49,263 nt of DNA from contig CAIWNB010000035.1 in assembly GCA_903913965.1 (NCBI GenBank), positions 1 to 49,263 of the forward strand. The letters are read 5' to 3'. The notes beneath the pieces are model-generated. The model searched no databases. It was not told the DNA's origin and saw nothing but the letters and a program-made list of their open reading frames with translations. This document shows, piece by piece, positions 15,970 through 24,112 of this stretch. The position numbers and the translations under genes were made by a program. Source of the stretch: an uncultured beta proteobacterium. GTDB taxonomy: Bacteria > Pseudomonadota > Gammaproteobacteria > Burkholderiales > SG8-41. Position 1 is the first letter of the stretch. The number at the start of each line of letters is the position of its first letter.

Positions 15970-17154
15970 ATGGAATTCCGTCTCAATGAAGAACAGCGCG
16001 CGTGGCAGATGATTGCGCGCAAATTTGCTGAAGATGAAATCCGCAAGATTTCTGTTGCACGCGACGCCATCGAAGATCCGCGTGCAACCTTCGACTGGGA
16101 AATTATCCGCAAGGGCTCAGAGCTTGGCCTGCGCACGCTGGGCGTGCCGAAGGTGTGGGGCGGTCCCGAAGTCGATTTCACCACACAGGCCGTTGTCATG
16201 GCCGAACTCGCGCGTGGCGACAGCGCGATTGCAAAGACCTTCAGCCAGTGCTGGAAGTGGTGTCACCTCATCATGGATCGCTGCACCCCCGAGCAGCAGG
16301 AGCGTTATCTCAAGCCCTTCATTGCCGATCATGCGTTTGTGTTGGGCGGCGGCATCACCGAACCGAATGCCGGTTCCGACAACCGTTTGCCACCGCTTGA
16401 TGCGCCTAAAACCGGTCTGCGCTTGAGTGGCGTGGCCGATGGAGACGGTTGGCGTCTCAACGGTGAAAAATGTTTCATTGCCAACGCCAACATCGCCAAG
16501 CTGATCTTTGTTTTTACGCGCACCAATCCGGAGGTTGCCGTGCGCCAGGGCACCACCATCTTCGCCGTGCAGATGCCGCATGAGGGCGTGCGGGTCGGCA
16601 AGGTTTTCAACAAGGACGGCTGGCGCTTTTATCAGAACGCCGAACTCATTTTCGAAAACGCGCGTGTGGCGCAGTCTGACATGATGGGCAAACTGCATGG
16701 TGCGATGAGCCATCATGGCGGCAAGAACGCCAAGTTTGCCGAGCTTGAATATTCGGCGAATGCGGTCGGCGTGTGTGATGCAGCGGTTGAAATGGCGATG
16801 CGCCATGCGCGCAGTGAGACGCGCGGCGGCCGGCCGCTGGCCGATCAGCAGACGGTGCAGTTACAGTTGTCGGAGATGAATATGGTGACCGAGGCCTTGC
16901 GCTCGTTCATGCTGCGCGTGGCGACCGAATCGGATGACGAGGGGGACGAACACTTTGCGCACAGCCATTTCCTGATGAACTTTGCCACCGAGGCGATCCA
17001 GCGCGTGTGCAATCTAAACCAGGTGATCCACGGTTATGCCGACGGGCGCGCCAGTGCCGCCGCCGACAAGCTGGTGCGCGATGCGATTATCTGGACCCAC
17101 ATCGCCGGTGATGCGGTGCAGAAAATGAAAGCGGTGAGTTTCTTGTTGAAGTAA
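15970..17154 (+). CDS. Acyl-CoA dehydrogenase family protein
   Basis: The 394-residue flavoprotein has the three-domain ACAD layout: N-terminal helices (MEFRLNEEQRAWQMIARKFA), a middle beta domain (ITEPNAGSDNRLPP, then NGEKCFIANANIA) and C-terminal helices with the RDAIIW arm. The position of the MCAD-type catalytic Glu (E-G-T after RDAxI) reads A-G-D, so that Glu is absent. A Glu in AELEYSANAVG aligns with the alternative base used by isovaleryl-CoA and long-chain dehydrogenases. GAGGAGCGCC precedes ATG 15970; a 44-codon upstream extension is not domain-like. It is paralogous to the gene at 18827. Confidence 0.9.
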   Translation: MEFRLNEEQRAWQMIARKFAEDEIRKISVARDAIEDPRATFDWEIIRKGSELGLRTLGVPKVWGGPEVDFTTQAVVMAELARGDSAIAKTFSQCWKWCHLIMDRCTPEQQERYLKPFIADHAFVLGGGITEPNAGSDNRLPPLDAPKTGLRLSGVADGDGWRLNGEKCFIANANIAKLIFVFTRTNPEVAVRQGTTIFAVQMPHEGVRVGKVFNKDGWRFYQNAELIFENARVAQSDMMGKLHGAMSHHGGKNAKFAELEYSANAVGVCDAAVEMAMRHARSETRGGRPLADQQTVQLQLSEMNMVTEALRSFMLRVATESDDEGDEHFAHSHFLMNFATEAIQRVCNLNQVIHGYADGRASAAADKLVRDAIIWTHIAGDAVQKMKAVSFLLK

Positions 17155-17173
17155 GCGCGCTTGGTCACGCTTG

Positions 17174-17220
17174 AAAAAACGCGGCCCCCGCAACACATGG
17201 ATGCGGGGGCCGTGTTTTTT
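17174..17220. terminator. Bidirectional rho-independent terminator
   Basis: AAAAAAC, then CGGCCCCCGCA (17182-17192), a 9-nt loop, TGCGGGGGCCG (17202-17212) and GTTTTTT. The perfect 11-bp stem is flanked by an A-run on one side and a T-run on the other, so it can end transcription of both the acyl-CoA dehydrogenase (plus) and the lipoprotein (minus). Confidence 0.92.
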
Positions 17221-17237
17221 AGGCTGGCTTGAAGCGG

Positions 17238-17450
17238 TTATTCGCTTTTACCGCCGGCTGATTTGGCTGCGGCTTTGGCAGCGTCCATCGCCTTGTTTTT
17301 ATCTTCTTCGCTGACTGCAGCAGCCGGTGCGGCGGGGGCTTCGGCTTTCGGCGCTTCCGGCACGGCTACCGGCGCGGGTTTCGGCGCTTCTTTGCTGCAG
17401 GCGCTTAACAACAGAACGGCAAGGCTGGCGATGGCGAGTGAGAGTTTCAT
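17238..17450 (-). CDS. Small Ala/Pro-rich lipoprotein
   Basis: The 70-residue product begins MKLSLAIASLAVLLLSACSK: a short charged start, a hydrophobic core and the lipobox L-S-A-C, so Cys18 should be lipidated. The rest is a low-complexity A/P/E/K stretch followed by an Ala/Lys helix (EEDKNKAMDAAKAAAKSA). No function is recognisable. It may be a membrane-anchored spacer or a small envelope stress-type lipoprotein. It stands alone, with its 3' end at the bidirectional terminator. Confidence 0.8.
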   Translation of the reverse strand: MKLSLAIASLAVLLLSACSKEAPKPAPVAVPEAPKAEAPAAPAAAVSEEDKNKAMDAAKAAAKSAGGKSE

Positions 17451-17632
17451 TTATTTTCCTGAAGATTAAGCGGCGGGTTTTAGGGATTTTTGCAGGACAG
17501 GCGCAGTCAGCACGCCTTCATTCCGCATGCTCATCTTAGCACCCCTGCATCGCGGGGCGAACCGTGCCTTGGCGATCCGTTGCGGTCCGTTTCCCGAGAT
17601 GTGAATTGTTTTCGAGGCGCAGACCGCGCGAC

Positions 17633-18616
17633 TTATTGTTGCTGAACCGGGATGCCGGCTTCCTTGATCACACGTGCCCATTTGTCATGTTCGGCACGGA
17701 CGAATTTTGCAAACTCTGCCGGCGAGGCGCTGGTGTTGGCATCGAGTTCAACATTGGCGAGCTTCGCTTTGACTTCTGGTAGCCGCATCATTTTGGCGAA
17801 CTCTTCATGTAGTCGGGTGATGATTTCAGGTTTCGTCCCTGTCGGTGCAAACAAGCCGTACCAAGTGATGACAACGAGTTCCGGCATGCCGGCTTCAGCG
17901 GCGGTCGGCACTTTCGGCAGGGTGGCGACCCGTTCGTTGGCCATCACCGCCAAGGCGCGGATGCGTCCTGCATTGACCAGCGGGATGGTTGCCGGCACGG
18001 TGGAGGTCACCATATCGACTTCGCCGGAGAGCATGGCGTTCATGGCGATCGCCGCGCCCTTGTAAGGAACATGCAAGATATTAATCTTCGATTGCGTCTT
18101 GAATAATTCACTGCCGAGCTGGCTGCCCGACCCCAGCCCACCAGAACCGAAGTTCAAGGTGCCGGGTTTGGCTTTCGCAAGTTTGATTAGTTCGTTCAGG
18201 CTTTTCGCTGGTACCGAAGGGTGCACCACCATGACGTTCGGAACAGTCGCCAATAAAGTGATCGGTACGAAATCGCGAAAGGTGTCATAACCGAGTTTCG
18301 AATACAGGCTGGGGCTGATGGCAATCGACGGGCTGGTGAGGAGCAGCGTGTAACCATCCGGTGGTGTTTTAGCGACAATTTCGGAGGCGACATTGCCGCC
18401 GGCACCGGATTTGAAATCGGGCACAATCGATTGTCCGAGCGGTTCGCGCAAACGGTCGGCAATCATCAGTGCGAGCACATAAGGCGCGCCGGTAGGAAAG
18501 GCCACCACCAGACGGATATTTTTTTCAGGATATTTTTGTGCGGACGCGACAGGCACCAGAGTGACGAGCGCGAGCAAAAAAAACACGGTGTGACAGATCG
18601 ATTTTTTGACGGTCAT
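17633..18616 (-). CDS. Divergent Bug/TctC solute-binding protein
   Basis: The 327-residue product starts MTVKKSICHTVFFLLALVTL and is cleaved near VASA before QKYPEKN. CAGGAGGAATC gives a strong ribosome-binding site. The ligand motif is heavily altered: AFPTGAPYVLALMIADRL stands where PGGxxDxxAR is usual, so both Asp and Arg are missing, and VPDFKSGAGGNV replaces VDNRPGAGG. The rest (SGGLGSGSQLGSELF, HVPYKGAAIAMNAM, VPTAAEAGMPEL) is normal. A changed ligand type is likely. It is divergent from the second acyl-CoA dehydrogenase. Confidence 0.9.
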   Translation of the reverse strand: MTVKKSICHTVFFLLALVTLVPVASAQKYPEKNIRLVVAFPTGAPYVLALMIADRLREPLGQSIVPDFKSGAGGNVASEIVAKTPPDGYTLLLTSPSIAISPSLYSKLGYDTFRDFVPITLLATVPNVMVVHPSVPAKSLNELIKLAKAKPGTLNFGSGGLGSGSQLGSELFKTQSKINILHVPYKGAAIAMNAMLSGEVDMVTSTVPATIPLVNAGRIRALAVMANERVATLPKVPTAAEAGMPELVVITWYGLFAPTGTKPEIITRLHEEFAKMMRLPEVKAKLANVELDANTSASPAEFAKFVRAEHDKWARVIKEAGIPVQQQ

Positions 18617-18826
18617 GATTCCTCCTGCTGAAGATTTTAACCGCCCAGGCTATCTTTGACACGGCGCGGCGCGCATATCATCATCGCGGCGGGGAATGGT
18701 TGCGACGATTTCCCGATCTGGATTAAACAAAACGCTCGATTTTTTACTACGCCCTTCCCGGAAGGAGAGGTCGAGAACGGGCTACATGCGCTGCGGCGTA
18801 TGCAAGAATATTTGTCGGAGGCGCTA

Positions 18827-20038
18827 ATGGATTTTGCATTGAACAAAGAACAACGCGAATGGCAGATGAAGGCACGCCGCTTCGCCGAAGAAGAGATACG
18901 CCCGCTGTCACTGGCGCGCGAGCAGATTGCCGATCCAGCCGCGACCTGGGATTGGGACATCATCAAGAGGGGTTCGCAGCTTGGTTTTCGCACACTGGGC
19001 GTGCCGAAAGACTGGGGCGGGCCGGGCGCCGATCTGGTTACGCAGTGCGTGGTGATGGCTGAGCTGGCGCGTGGCGACAGTGCGATCTCCAAGGCTTTCA
19101 GTCAGAACTGGAAGTGGAGTCAGTTGATCGCGGTGGTGTGCACGCCCGACCAGCAGCAGCGCTTTCTCAAACCCTTCATCGCCGATGACACTTATATGCT
19201 GGGCGGTGCGCGCACCGAGCCCAACGTTGGCTCCGACCATCGCATGACGCCCAACAGCGACCCAAAAACCGGATTTCGTCTGAAGGCCGAACGCGACGGC
19301 GATCACTGGATATTGAACGGTGAAAAAACCTTTATCGCCAACGGCAGTGTTGGCAAACTTTTTTTCGTCAGTGCGCGCACCGACTTCACCAAACCGGTTA
19401 CCGAAGGGTCGACCGAGTTCATCGTGCCAACCGATACCCCGGGCTTTCGCATCGGCAAAAAATTCAACAAGGCGGGCTGGCGTTTTTATCAGAACGCCGA
19501 GCTGATTTTTGAAAACGCCCGCATACCGCACAGCAATATCGTCGGTGCAGTGAACGGCGGCTGGCAGGCGCGCACCAGCGATCCGTCGCAGTTCAATGAT
19601 CTGGAGCTGGCAGCCAATGCGGTGGGTGTGTGTGACGCGGCTCTTGAAGAGGTGATGGCCCTTGTGAAGAAGCCAGGGCGCGGCGGCGCGCCGCTGGCCG
19701 CTCAACAGCGCGTGCAGTTGAAGCTCGCTGAAATGAATATGCTCACCGAGTCGCTGCGCGCTTACATCATGCGCACGGCATGGGAGCGCGATCTTGCCTG
19801 CGCCGGCGACAAGGTGCAGGCGGCCTCCGCCAATGCCGGACTCGTGATGGTCTATTCGCAGGAGGTCATTCAGAGAGTGACGGCGCTGAACCGCGCGATC
19901 TTCGCGCTGGCACCGGTGGCCTCACGCGGCGCGATGAACGCTTCTGCCGACAAACTCGAACGCGATGCGTTTATCTGGACGCATCTGGCGGGTGATTCGC
20001 TCTCCAGGATCAAGACGATCAAGAAGATGCTGCGTTAG
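18827..20038 (+). CDS. Acyl-CoA dehydrogenase family protein (paralogue of 15970)
   Basis: The 403-residue product begins MDFALNKEQREWQMKARRFA and parallels the 15970 gene throughout (RTEPNVGSDHRMTP, NGEKTFIANGSVG, NKAGWRFYQNAELIFENARI). As in its paralogue, the MCAD-type Glu segment near the C-terminus is changed (ERDAFIWTHLAGDS), while the Glu of NDLELAANAVG is kept. The frame opens 57 codons earlier; ATG 18827 is chosen by comparison with the paralogue and because TCGGAGGCGCTA precedes it. A Bug gene is divergent from it and no electron-transfer flavoprotein gene is nearby. Confidence 0.9.
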   Translation: MDFALNKEQREWQMKARRFAEEEIRPLSLAREQIADPAATWDWDIIKRGSQLGFRTLGVPKDWGGPGADLVTQCVVMAELARGDSAISKAFSQNWKWSQLIAVVCTPDQQQRFLKPFIADDTYMLGGARTEPNVGSDHRMTPNSDPKTGFRLKAERDGDHWILNGEKTFIANGSVGKLFFVSARTDFTKPVTEGSTEFIVPTDTPGFRIGKKFNKAGWRFYQNAELIFENARIPHSNIVGAVNGGWQARTSDPSQFNDLELAANAVGVCDAALEEVMALVKKPGRGGAPLAAQQRVQLKLAEMNMLTESLRAYIMRTAWERDLACAGDKVQAASANAGLVMVYSQEVIQRVTALNRAIFALAPVASRGAMNASADKLERDAFIWTHLAGDSLSRIKTIKKMLR

Positions 20039-20110
20039 CAGCGCGTATCTTTTGCCGTTGCCCCATTTTTGGGGATTAAGATGCGGCGCAGCCGTTCAGC
20101 ACACATGGTG

Positions 20111-20155
20111 TTCTCTATCCCTTGGCGGGAGAGAGCCGGGGTAGCGGTGTGTGGG
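20111..20155. repeat. REP-like element
   Basis: TTCTCTATCCCTTGGCGGGA and the following GAGAGCCGGGGTAGCGGTG form a degenerate copy of the CCCTCTCCC...GGGAGAGGGCAGGGGTGAGG element seen at 42364. It lies between the acyl-CoA dehydrogenase and brnA. Confidence 0.4.
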
Positions 20156-20197
20156 TATGAAGGAACGCGCTGCGCTTATTGAGTAATACGGCGCTGC

Positions 20198-20575
20198 TTA
20201 CTTACCCCGACGTGCTGGCGTAACGCGATACGCCGCGCGTTCCTCACGAATCACGCGGCGGAGGGTATTTTCGAGCGACTCATGCTCGATGGCCTGGCGT
20301 AATGCGGTATTGATCAGTGTCTGGTAGCCCCGTGTGCCCGCGCGGGCCTTGAAATATTCGACGATAGCCGTATCGAGATACATCGTCAGGCGCTGCTTGC
20401 CGCGCGGTACCGCTTTGCCTGCCACGCGCACCACCCCATGCGCCGCCATTTCAGCAGTGATCTCGGGAATGTCGGATAAATCGATATCGGCGTTACCCAT
20501 CGCATGGACACGCCGCCGATCGGTTTCCGACGTCGCGGCGCGCCTAGAGGTTTTCGAAATAGAGGGTTTGCTCAT
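20198..20575 (-). CDS. brnA: BrnA-type antitoxin
   Basis: The 125-residue protein has a charged, probably flexible N-terminal half and a C-terminal ribbon-helix-helix domain: KQRLTMYLDTAIVEYFKARA and GTRGYQTLINTALRQAIE. The Y-F-K-x-x-x-x-x-GYQT-x-IN-x-xLR pattern is typical of BrnA. In known BrnTA systems BrnA neutralises the RNase toxin BrnT and represses the operon. As sequenced, its ATG overlaps the (shifted) brnT stop as ATGA; with the brnT frame restored the genes overlap by 32 nt. The antitoxin looks intact although its toxin does not. Confidence 0.85.
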   Translation of the reverse strand: MSKPSISKTSRRAATSETDRRRVHAMGNADIDLSDIPEITAEMAAHGVVRVAGKAVPRGKQRLTMYLDTAIVEYFKARAGTRGYQTLINTALRQAIEHESLENTLRRVIREERAAYRVTPARRGK

Positions 20576-20814
20576 GTTTGGTCGCCTTGCGCATGGAAAT
20601 GATGCGGATCTGCCGTGCAGTTTTCGGTATGGGCGATCACGACTACGGTTTCGCGCAGCATGCCCATTGTAATAAAGCGCCGCTCACCGTATGCAAATCG
20701 TGCGACCTCAAATGTATAAGTGAGGCTGTCCAGCAGCGTGGCCGCATCGGCAAAATCGAAGCCGTGTTTCTGGATATTTGTGCGCCGTTTGTCATCGTCC
20801 CAGATGATCTTCAT
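20544..20814 (-). pseudogene. brnT: BrnT-type toxin, frameshifted
   Basis: The uninterrupted frame (20572-20814) starts MKIIWDDDKRRTNIQKHGFD with the BrnT pattern W-D-x-x-K-R-x-x-N-x-x-KHG-x-DF and reads FGERRF-like AYGERRFITMG. After VVIAHTEN it loses similarity. In the next frame the family C-terminus continues as QIRIISMRKATKHEQ, ending at TAG 20544-20546. Removing one A from GAAAAC (20620-20625) restores an 89-residue BrnT. The cause may be a real inactivating insertion or a sequencing error in an A-run. BrnT is an RNase; the lost segment carries conserved basic residues of the active site. Confidence 0.8.
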
Positions 20815-20821
20815 CGTTTAA

Positions 20822-20850
20822 ATTATGCATAAAAATATGCATATGTGCAA
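20822..20850 (-). promoter_or_regulatory. Putative brnTA promoter with twin-palindrome operator
   Basis: Reading the minus strand, TTGCAC (20850-20845) and CATAAT (20827-20822) are separated by 17 nt; the -10 matches consensus at 5 of 6 positions and the -35 only at its TTG. Two 10-bp palindromes, ATATGCATAT (20835-20844) and TTATGCATAA (20823-20832), centred 12 bp apart, cover the spacer and the -10. They are candidate BrnA (RHH) binding sites. Only 7 nt separate the -10 from the brnT ATG and no ribosome-binding site is present, so the mRNA may be leaderless. Confidence 0.5.
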
Positions 20851-20910
20851 ACGCCAAGATCTTTTTGTTCAATACTGGGGGGCGCGCGCGCAATGATTCT
20901 GCTTGCCGGG

Positions 20911-22278
20911 CTACGACACCCGCGTCAGCGCAAACAGTTCACCCATTTCCGTCAGCGTATCGAGATTCCATAGGCGCTTCACCAGCGCATCGCACTGCGA
21001 TTGCGGCATTTGATCACCCACGAGTTCGCGGAATTTTTCCTCGATCTCCGCGTCCGGCATCGGATTGCGCGGGTGGCCGCGGTGGTGTTCCACACGAATG
21101 TCTTTACGCGTGCCGTTACGCAGTGTCATGGTCAGGTCGCAGAGCATGGCCTCGGGTTCGCGTTGGTTGGCCTCTTCGGAAACCTCGCATTTGATGCGGC
21201 TGACGAGTGCCAGCAGCGTTTCATCGTGCAGATACGGGTCGTCAAAATAATCGACGTTGATACGCCCGTATTTGAGCGCGACGCCGGTGACGTACGGCAT
21301 GCTGTGGTCGGCGGTTTCGCGGTTGGCAGGGCGCCATTTGTCGGGGTCGCCAGCCATCATCTCGATTGCCGTATGCAGGGTGCATACCTCGATCGATTCG
21401 ATCTCGTTGACGTCTTTGACGAGGGCGCGCGCTTCGAGTGCCGCCTGCACCACTGATTGCGAGTACTGGCCGAGTGGATAACGCTTGATCAAACAATCCA
21501 TGATGCGAAACGGGGTGTCCTTGCCGCCGAAAGGGGCGAGTTCAACCGGGCCGTGGGTGACCGCCTTGAAATAACCACCGCGGCCTTCGAACACCGGCGA
21601 GGGGCCGGTCATGCCGCGTTGTGCCATCTGTGCGGCGAAGATCGCATTGCGGCTGGAGTTGGCATAGGCGCAGCCCTTCCACATTGAGACATTGCCGATA
21701 CGTGTTTGATACAGCGCGACGTTGGCGGCAACCGTAAGGTTGAGCGCATGCGTAATTTTTTCGACGGGCAGTTTCAGCAGACGCGCCACACCCAGCACGC
21801 TGGCCATGGCGCCGATGGTGACGTGGTCGAAACCCATCGGCTTGAAGTTGATGGTGTCGCACATGCGGCAGAACATTTCATAGGCGATCACCGTGGCGAG
21901 GATCAATTCGCGGCCGTTGGCGCCGCCGAGTTCCGCGGCCGATAGCAGTGCAGCGATGCTGTCACTTGGATGCCCGGCTTCGCGGCCGGTGTAGCCGTCG
22001 TTGAAATCAAGGTAGCGGATCATCGAGCCGTTGGCGAAGGCGGCCAGGTCTGCGCTGCTGCGTTCACCGCTGCAGAGGATGGTCGCCGGTTGCGTGCTGG
22101 TGATGGTGGCGGCCTGCTCGCGAGCGATGCGTACCGGTTCGCTGTTGTAGCCGCCAATGGCGCAGCCGAGTGTATCGACAATCAGGCGTTTGGCCTGATG
22201 CACTACCGCCGGGGGCAGGTCTTCGTAGCGGAGCGCTGCCGCCCAGGCGGCCAGTTGGTCTGCGAGATGTGTCATCAT
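20911..22278 (-). CDS. MmgE/PrpD family protein
   Basis: The 455-residue protein has the MmgE/PrpD arrangement: a helical first domain (LADQLAAWAAAL, AKRLIVDTLGCAIGGY, FANGSMIRYLDFNDGY, GHPSDSIAALLSAAELGG) and an alpha/beta second domain with PVFEGRGGYF and SMPYVTGVALKYGRI. The family includes 2-methylcitrate dehydratase and cis-aconitate decarboxylase; the substrate here is not predictable. Two adjacent ATGs (22278, 22275) follow CAGGAACC. No prpB, prpC or acnD is present, so a methylcitrate cycle role is not supported. It is divergent from the Bug gene at 22381 across about 100 bp. Confidence 0.9.
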   Translation of the reverse strand: MMTHLADQLAAWAAALRYEDLPPAVVHQAKRLIVDTLGCAIGGYNSEPVRIAREQAATITSTQPATILCSGERSSADLAAFANGSMIRYLDFNDGYTGREAGHPSDSIAALLSAAELGGANGRELILATVIAYEMFCRMCDTINFKPMGFDHVTIGAMASVLGVARLLKLPVEKITHALNLTVAANVALYQTRIGNVSMWKGCAYANSSRNAIFAAQMAQRGMTGPSPVFEGRGGYFKAVTHGPVELAPFGGKDTPFRIMDCLIKRYPLGQYSQSVVQAALEARALVKDVNEIESIEVCTLHTAIEMMAGDPDKWRPANRETADHSMPYVTGVALKYGRINVDYFDDPYLHDETLLALVSRIKCEVSEEANQREPEAMLCDLTMTLRNGTRKDIRVEHHRGHPRNPMPDAEIEEKFRELVGDQMPQSQCDALVKRLWNLDTLTEMGELFALTRVS

Positions 22279-22380
22279 GGTTCCTGTGGTCAAGGCTTGC
22301 GAGTTTACGCGAGGTGGCGTTGCTTGACGCGCCGCAGGCGGGCCTGACACCGTGCAAATTAAAAAAATCTCGGAGGGGAT

Positions 22381-23337
22381 ATGAAAAACTGTCTGTCACT
22401 GGTGGTGCTGTCGATGCTGTGCGCAGGAACTGTTTGCGCGCAGCCCTATCCGGCCAAGCCGATTCGCATCGTGGTGACCAGTTTTGGTTCGGGACCTGAT
22501 CTGATGGCGCGTTTGATCGGGCGCCGTTTGACCGAGGCGTGGGGGCAGCAGGTGATCGTTGATGCAAGGGTTGGTGCCACTGGCCGCATCGCGGCTGAAC
22601 ATGTGGCGCGTTCGGCTGCCGATGGTTACACGCTGATGATGGTGACTTCGCAGTTTGCGATCGGCTCGGCGCTCTACGAAAAACTCACCTTTGATCCGAT
22701 CAAGGATTTTTCGCCGGTGGCGATGCTCGCCTCGACACCGTTTGTGCTGGTGGTGCATCCATCGGTGCCGGCCAAATCGGTGAAAGAGTTGATCGCACTG
22801 GCGAAGGCACGCCCCGGCCAGTTGCAGGGCGGCACGTCGGGCGCGGGTTCTCCCTCCGGGCTATCGCTGCAGCGCTTGAAGTCGCTCTCCGGCGTGTCGA
22901 TCACTGACATTCCGTTCAAGACTATCGCGCAGGCCTTCACCGATACCGCCGCCGGCCAGATCCATTTCACCTTCACGGTGGTGCCCGCCGTGTTGCCATC
23001 GGTGCGTGCCGGGCGTTTGCGCGGGCTTGCCGTCACCAGCCTTAAGCGCACACCGCTCGCACCGGAACTGCCGACCATCGCCGAGACGATCCCGGGTTAT
23101 GAAGTGATCGGCTGGTACGGGCTGGTGGCGCCGGCACGCACGCCTGCCGAGATCATCACCAAACTGAACACCGAGATCGGCGTTGCGATGCGCTCGGCCG
23201 AAGTGTTGGAACGCCTTGAAACGCTGGGTGCGGAATTGTCGCCGCCGGCGAATGCCCAGGCTTTCGGCGCTTACCTTGCCGCGCAGATTGAGCAGAGCCG
23301 GCAATTGATCAAGGAGTCAGGGGCGGTGCCGGATTAG
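22381..23337 (+). CDS. Bug/TctC solute-binding protein
   Basis: The 318-residue receptor begins MKNCLSLVVLSMLCAGTVCA, cleaved before QPYPAKP, with CGGAGGGGAT as ribosome-binding site. The ligand motif is SFGSGPDLMARLIG (Asp and Arg kept, PGG replaced by GSG) and the second loop is VDARVGATGRIAAE, lacking the usual NRPG. The middle segment GTSGAGSPSGLSLQRLKSL and DIPFKTIAQAFTDTAAG also diverge from the VPYKG form. It is followed 58 bp later by a ModA-like gene, mirroring the Bug plus ModA-like pairing at 14140-15852. Confidence 0.92.
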   Translation: MKNCLSLVVLSMLCAGTVCAQPYPAKPIRIVVTSFGSGPDLMARLIGRRLTEAWGQQVIVDARVGATGRIAAEHVARSAADGYTLMMVTSQFAIGSALYEKLTFDPIKDFSPVAMLASTPFVLVVHPSVPAKSVKELIALAKARPGQLQGGTSGAGSPSGLSLQRLKSLSGVSITDIPFKTIAQAFTDTAAGQIHFTFTVVPAVLPSVRAGRLRGLAVTSLKRTPLAPELPTIAETIPGYEVIGWYGLVAPARTPAEIITKLNTEIGVAMRSAEVLERLETLGAELSPPANAQAFGAYLAAQIEQSRQLIKESGAVPD

Positions 23338-23395
23338 ACCCATTGCGGCGGTGATACACTCGCCGCACACTTACAACGCAACCCACGGAGTCCGT

Positions 23396-24070
23396 ATGAA
23401 TCTCACCGTCATGCAATCAGCCGCCTTTAAAGAGGCTTATGAAGCGCTGTTGCCCGCATTCGAACAGGCCAGCGGTTACAAGGTCACCACGCTGTGGACG
23501 CCGAGTGTCGATATGATGAGCCGCTTGAAGGGCGGCGAAGTGGTCGATCTCGTCATCATGTCGGCCGCGGCGATTGATGAATTGATTCAGCACGGCAAAC
23601 TCGCCGCGCGTGTCGATCTGGCGAAATCCGGTGTGGCGTTGGCGGTGCGCGCCGGTGCGCCGCAACCCGACATCAGTTCGGGGGATGCCTTGAAGCGCGC
23701 ATTAATTGCCGCCAAATCGGTGTGCTATTCGACCGGTCCAAGCGGGATTTATCTCGCCGGCCTCTTCGAAAAAATGGGTATCGCCGAACAAATCAAAGCC
23801 AAGCAGGTGGTGGTCAAGGGCGAACCGGCTGGTGCGGTGGTAGCGCGCGGTGAAGCCGAGATCGGTTTTCAGCAAATGAGTGAATTGTTGCCGGTGGCCG
23901 GTATCGATATCGTCGGCCCGTTGTCGGATGACGTTCAGCGCATCACCGTGTTCTCCGCCGGCGTGCATGCGCAGGCCCCGCAGGCCGCGGCGGCGCAGGC
24001 TTTGATCCGTCATCTGACGGCTGCTGCGGCGGCACCGGTGATTACGAAATCGGGGATGCAGCCGGTCTAG
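23396..24070 (+). CDS. ModA-like substrate-binding protein without signal peptide
   Basis: The 224-residue protein begins MNLTVMQSAAFKEAYEALLP directly in the first strand and helix of the fold, with no leader, after CACGGAGTCCGT. Landmarks are LKGGEVVDLVIMSAAAI, SGVALAVRAGAPQPDISS, STGPSGIYLAGLFEKMGI, GEAEIGFQQMSELL and the C-terminal LIRHLTAAAAAPVI. It is a paralogue of the 15157 gene. The upstream frame extension (15 codons) adds only polar residues. A cytoplasmic place is therefore predicted, which is unusual for a binding-protein fold. Confidence 0.83.
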   Translation: MNLTVMQSAAFKEAYEALLPAFEQASGYKVTTLWTPSVDMMSRLKGGEVVDLVIMSAAAIDELIQHGKLAARVDLAKSGVALAVRAGAPQPDISSGDALKRALIAAKSVCYSTGPSGIYLAGLFEKMGIAEQIKAKQVVVKGEPAGAVVARGEAEIGFQQMSELLPVAGIDIVGPLSDDVQRITVFSAGVHAQAPQAAAAQALIRHLTAAAAAPVITKSGMQPV

Positions 24071-24112
24071 TGTTGGCTCATTATCCGCAGAGTTAAGGCC
24101 GCCGCCCGCCGC

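Noticed and set aside
20911-22278. Methylcitrate cycle (prpD) assignment
   Set aside because: No prpB, prpC, acnB-type or prpF genes are present; only the broad MmgE/PrpD family can be supported.
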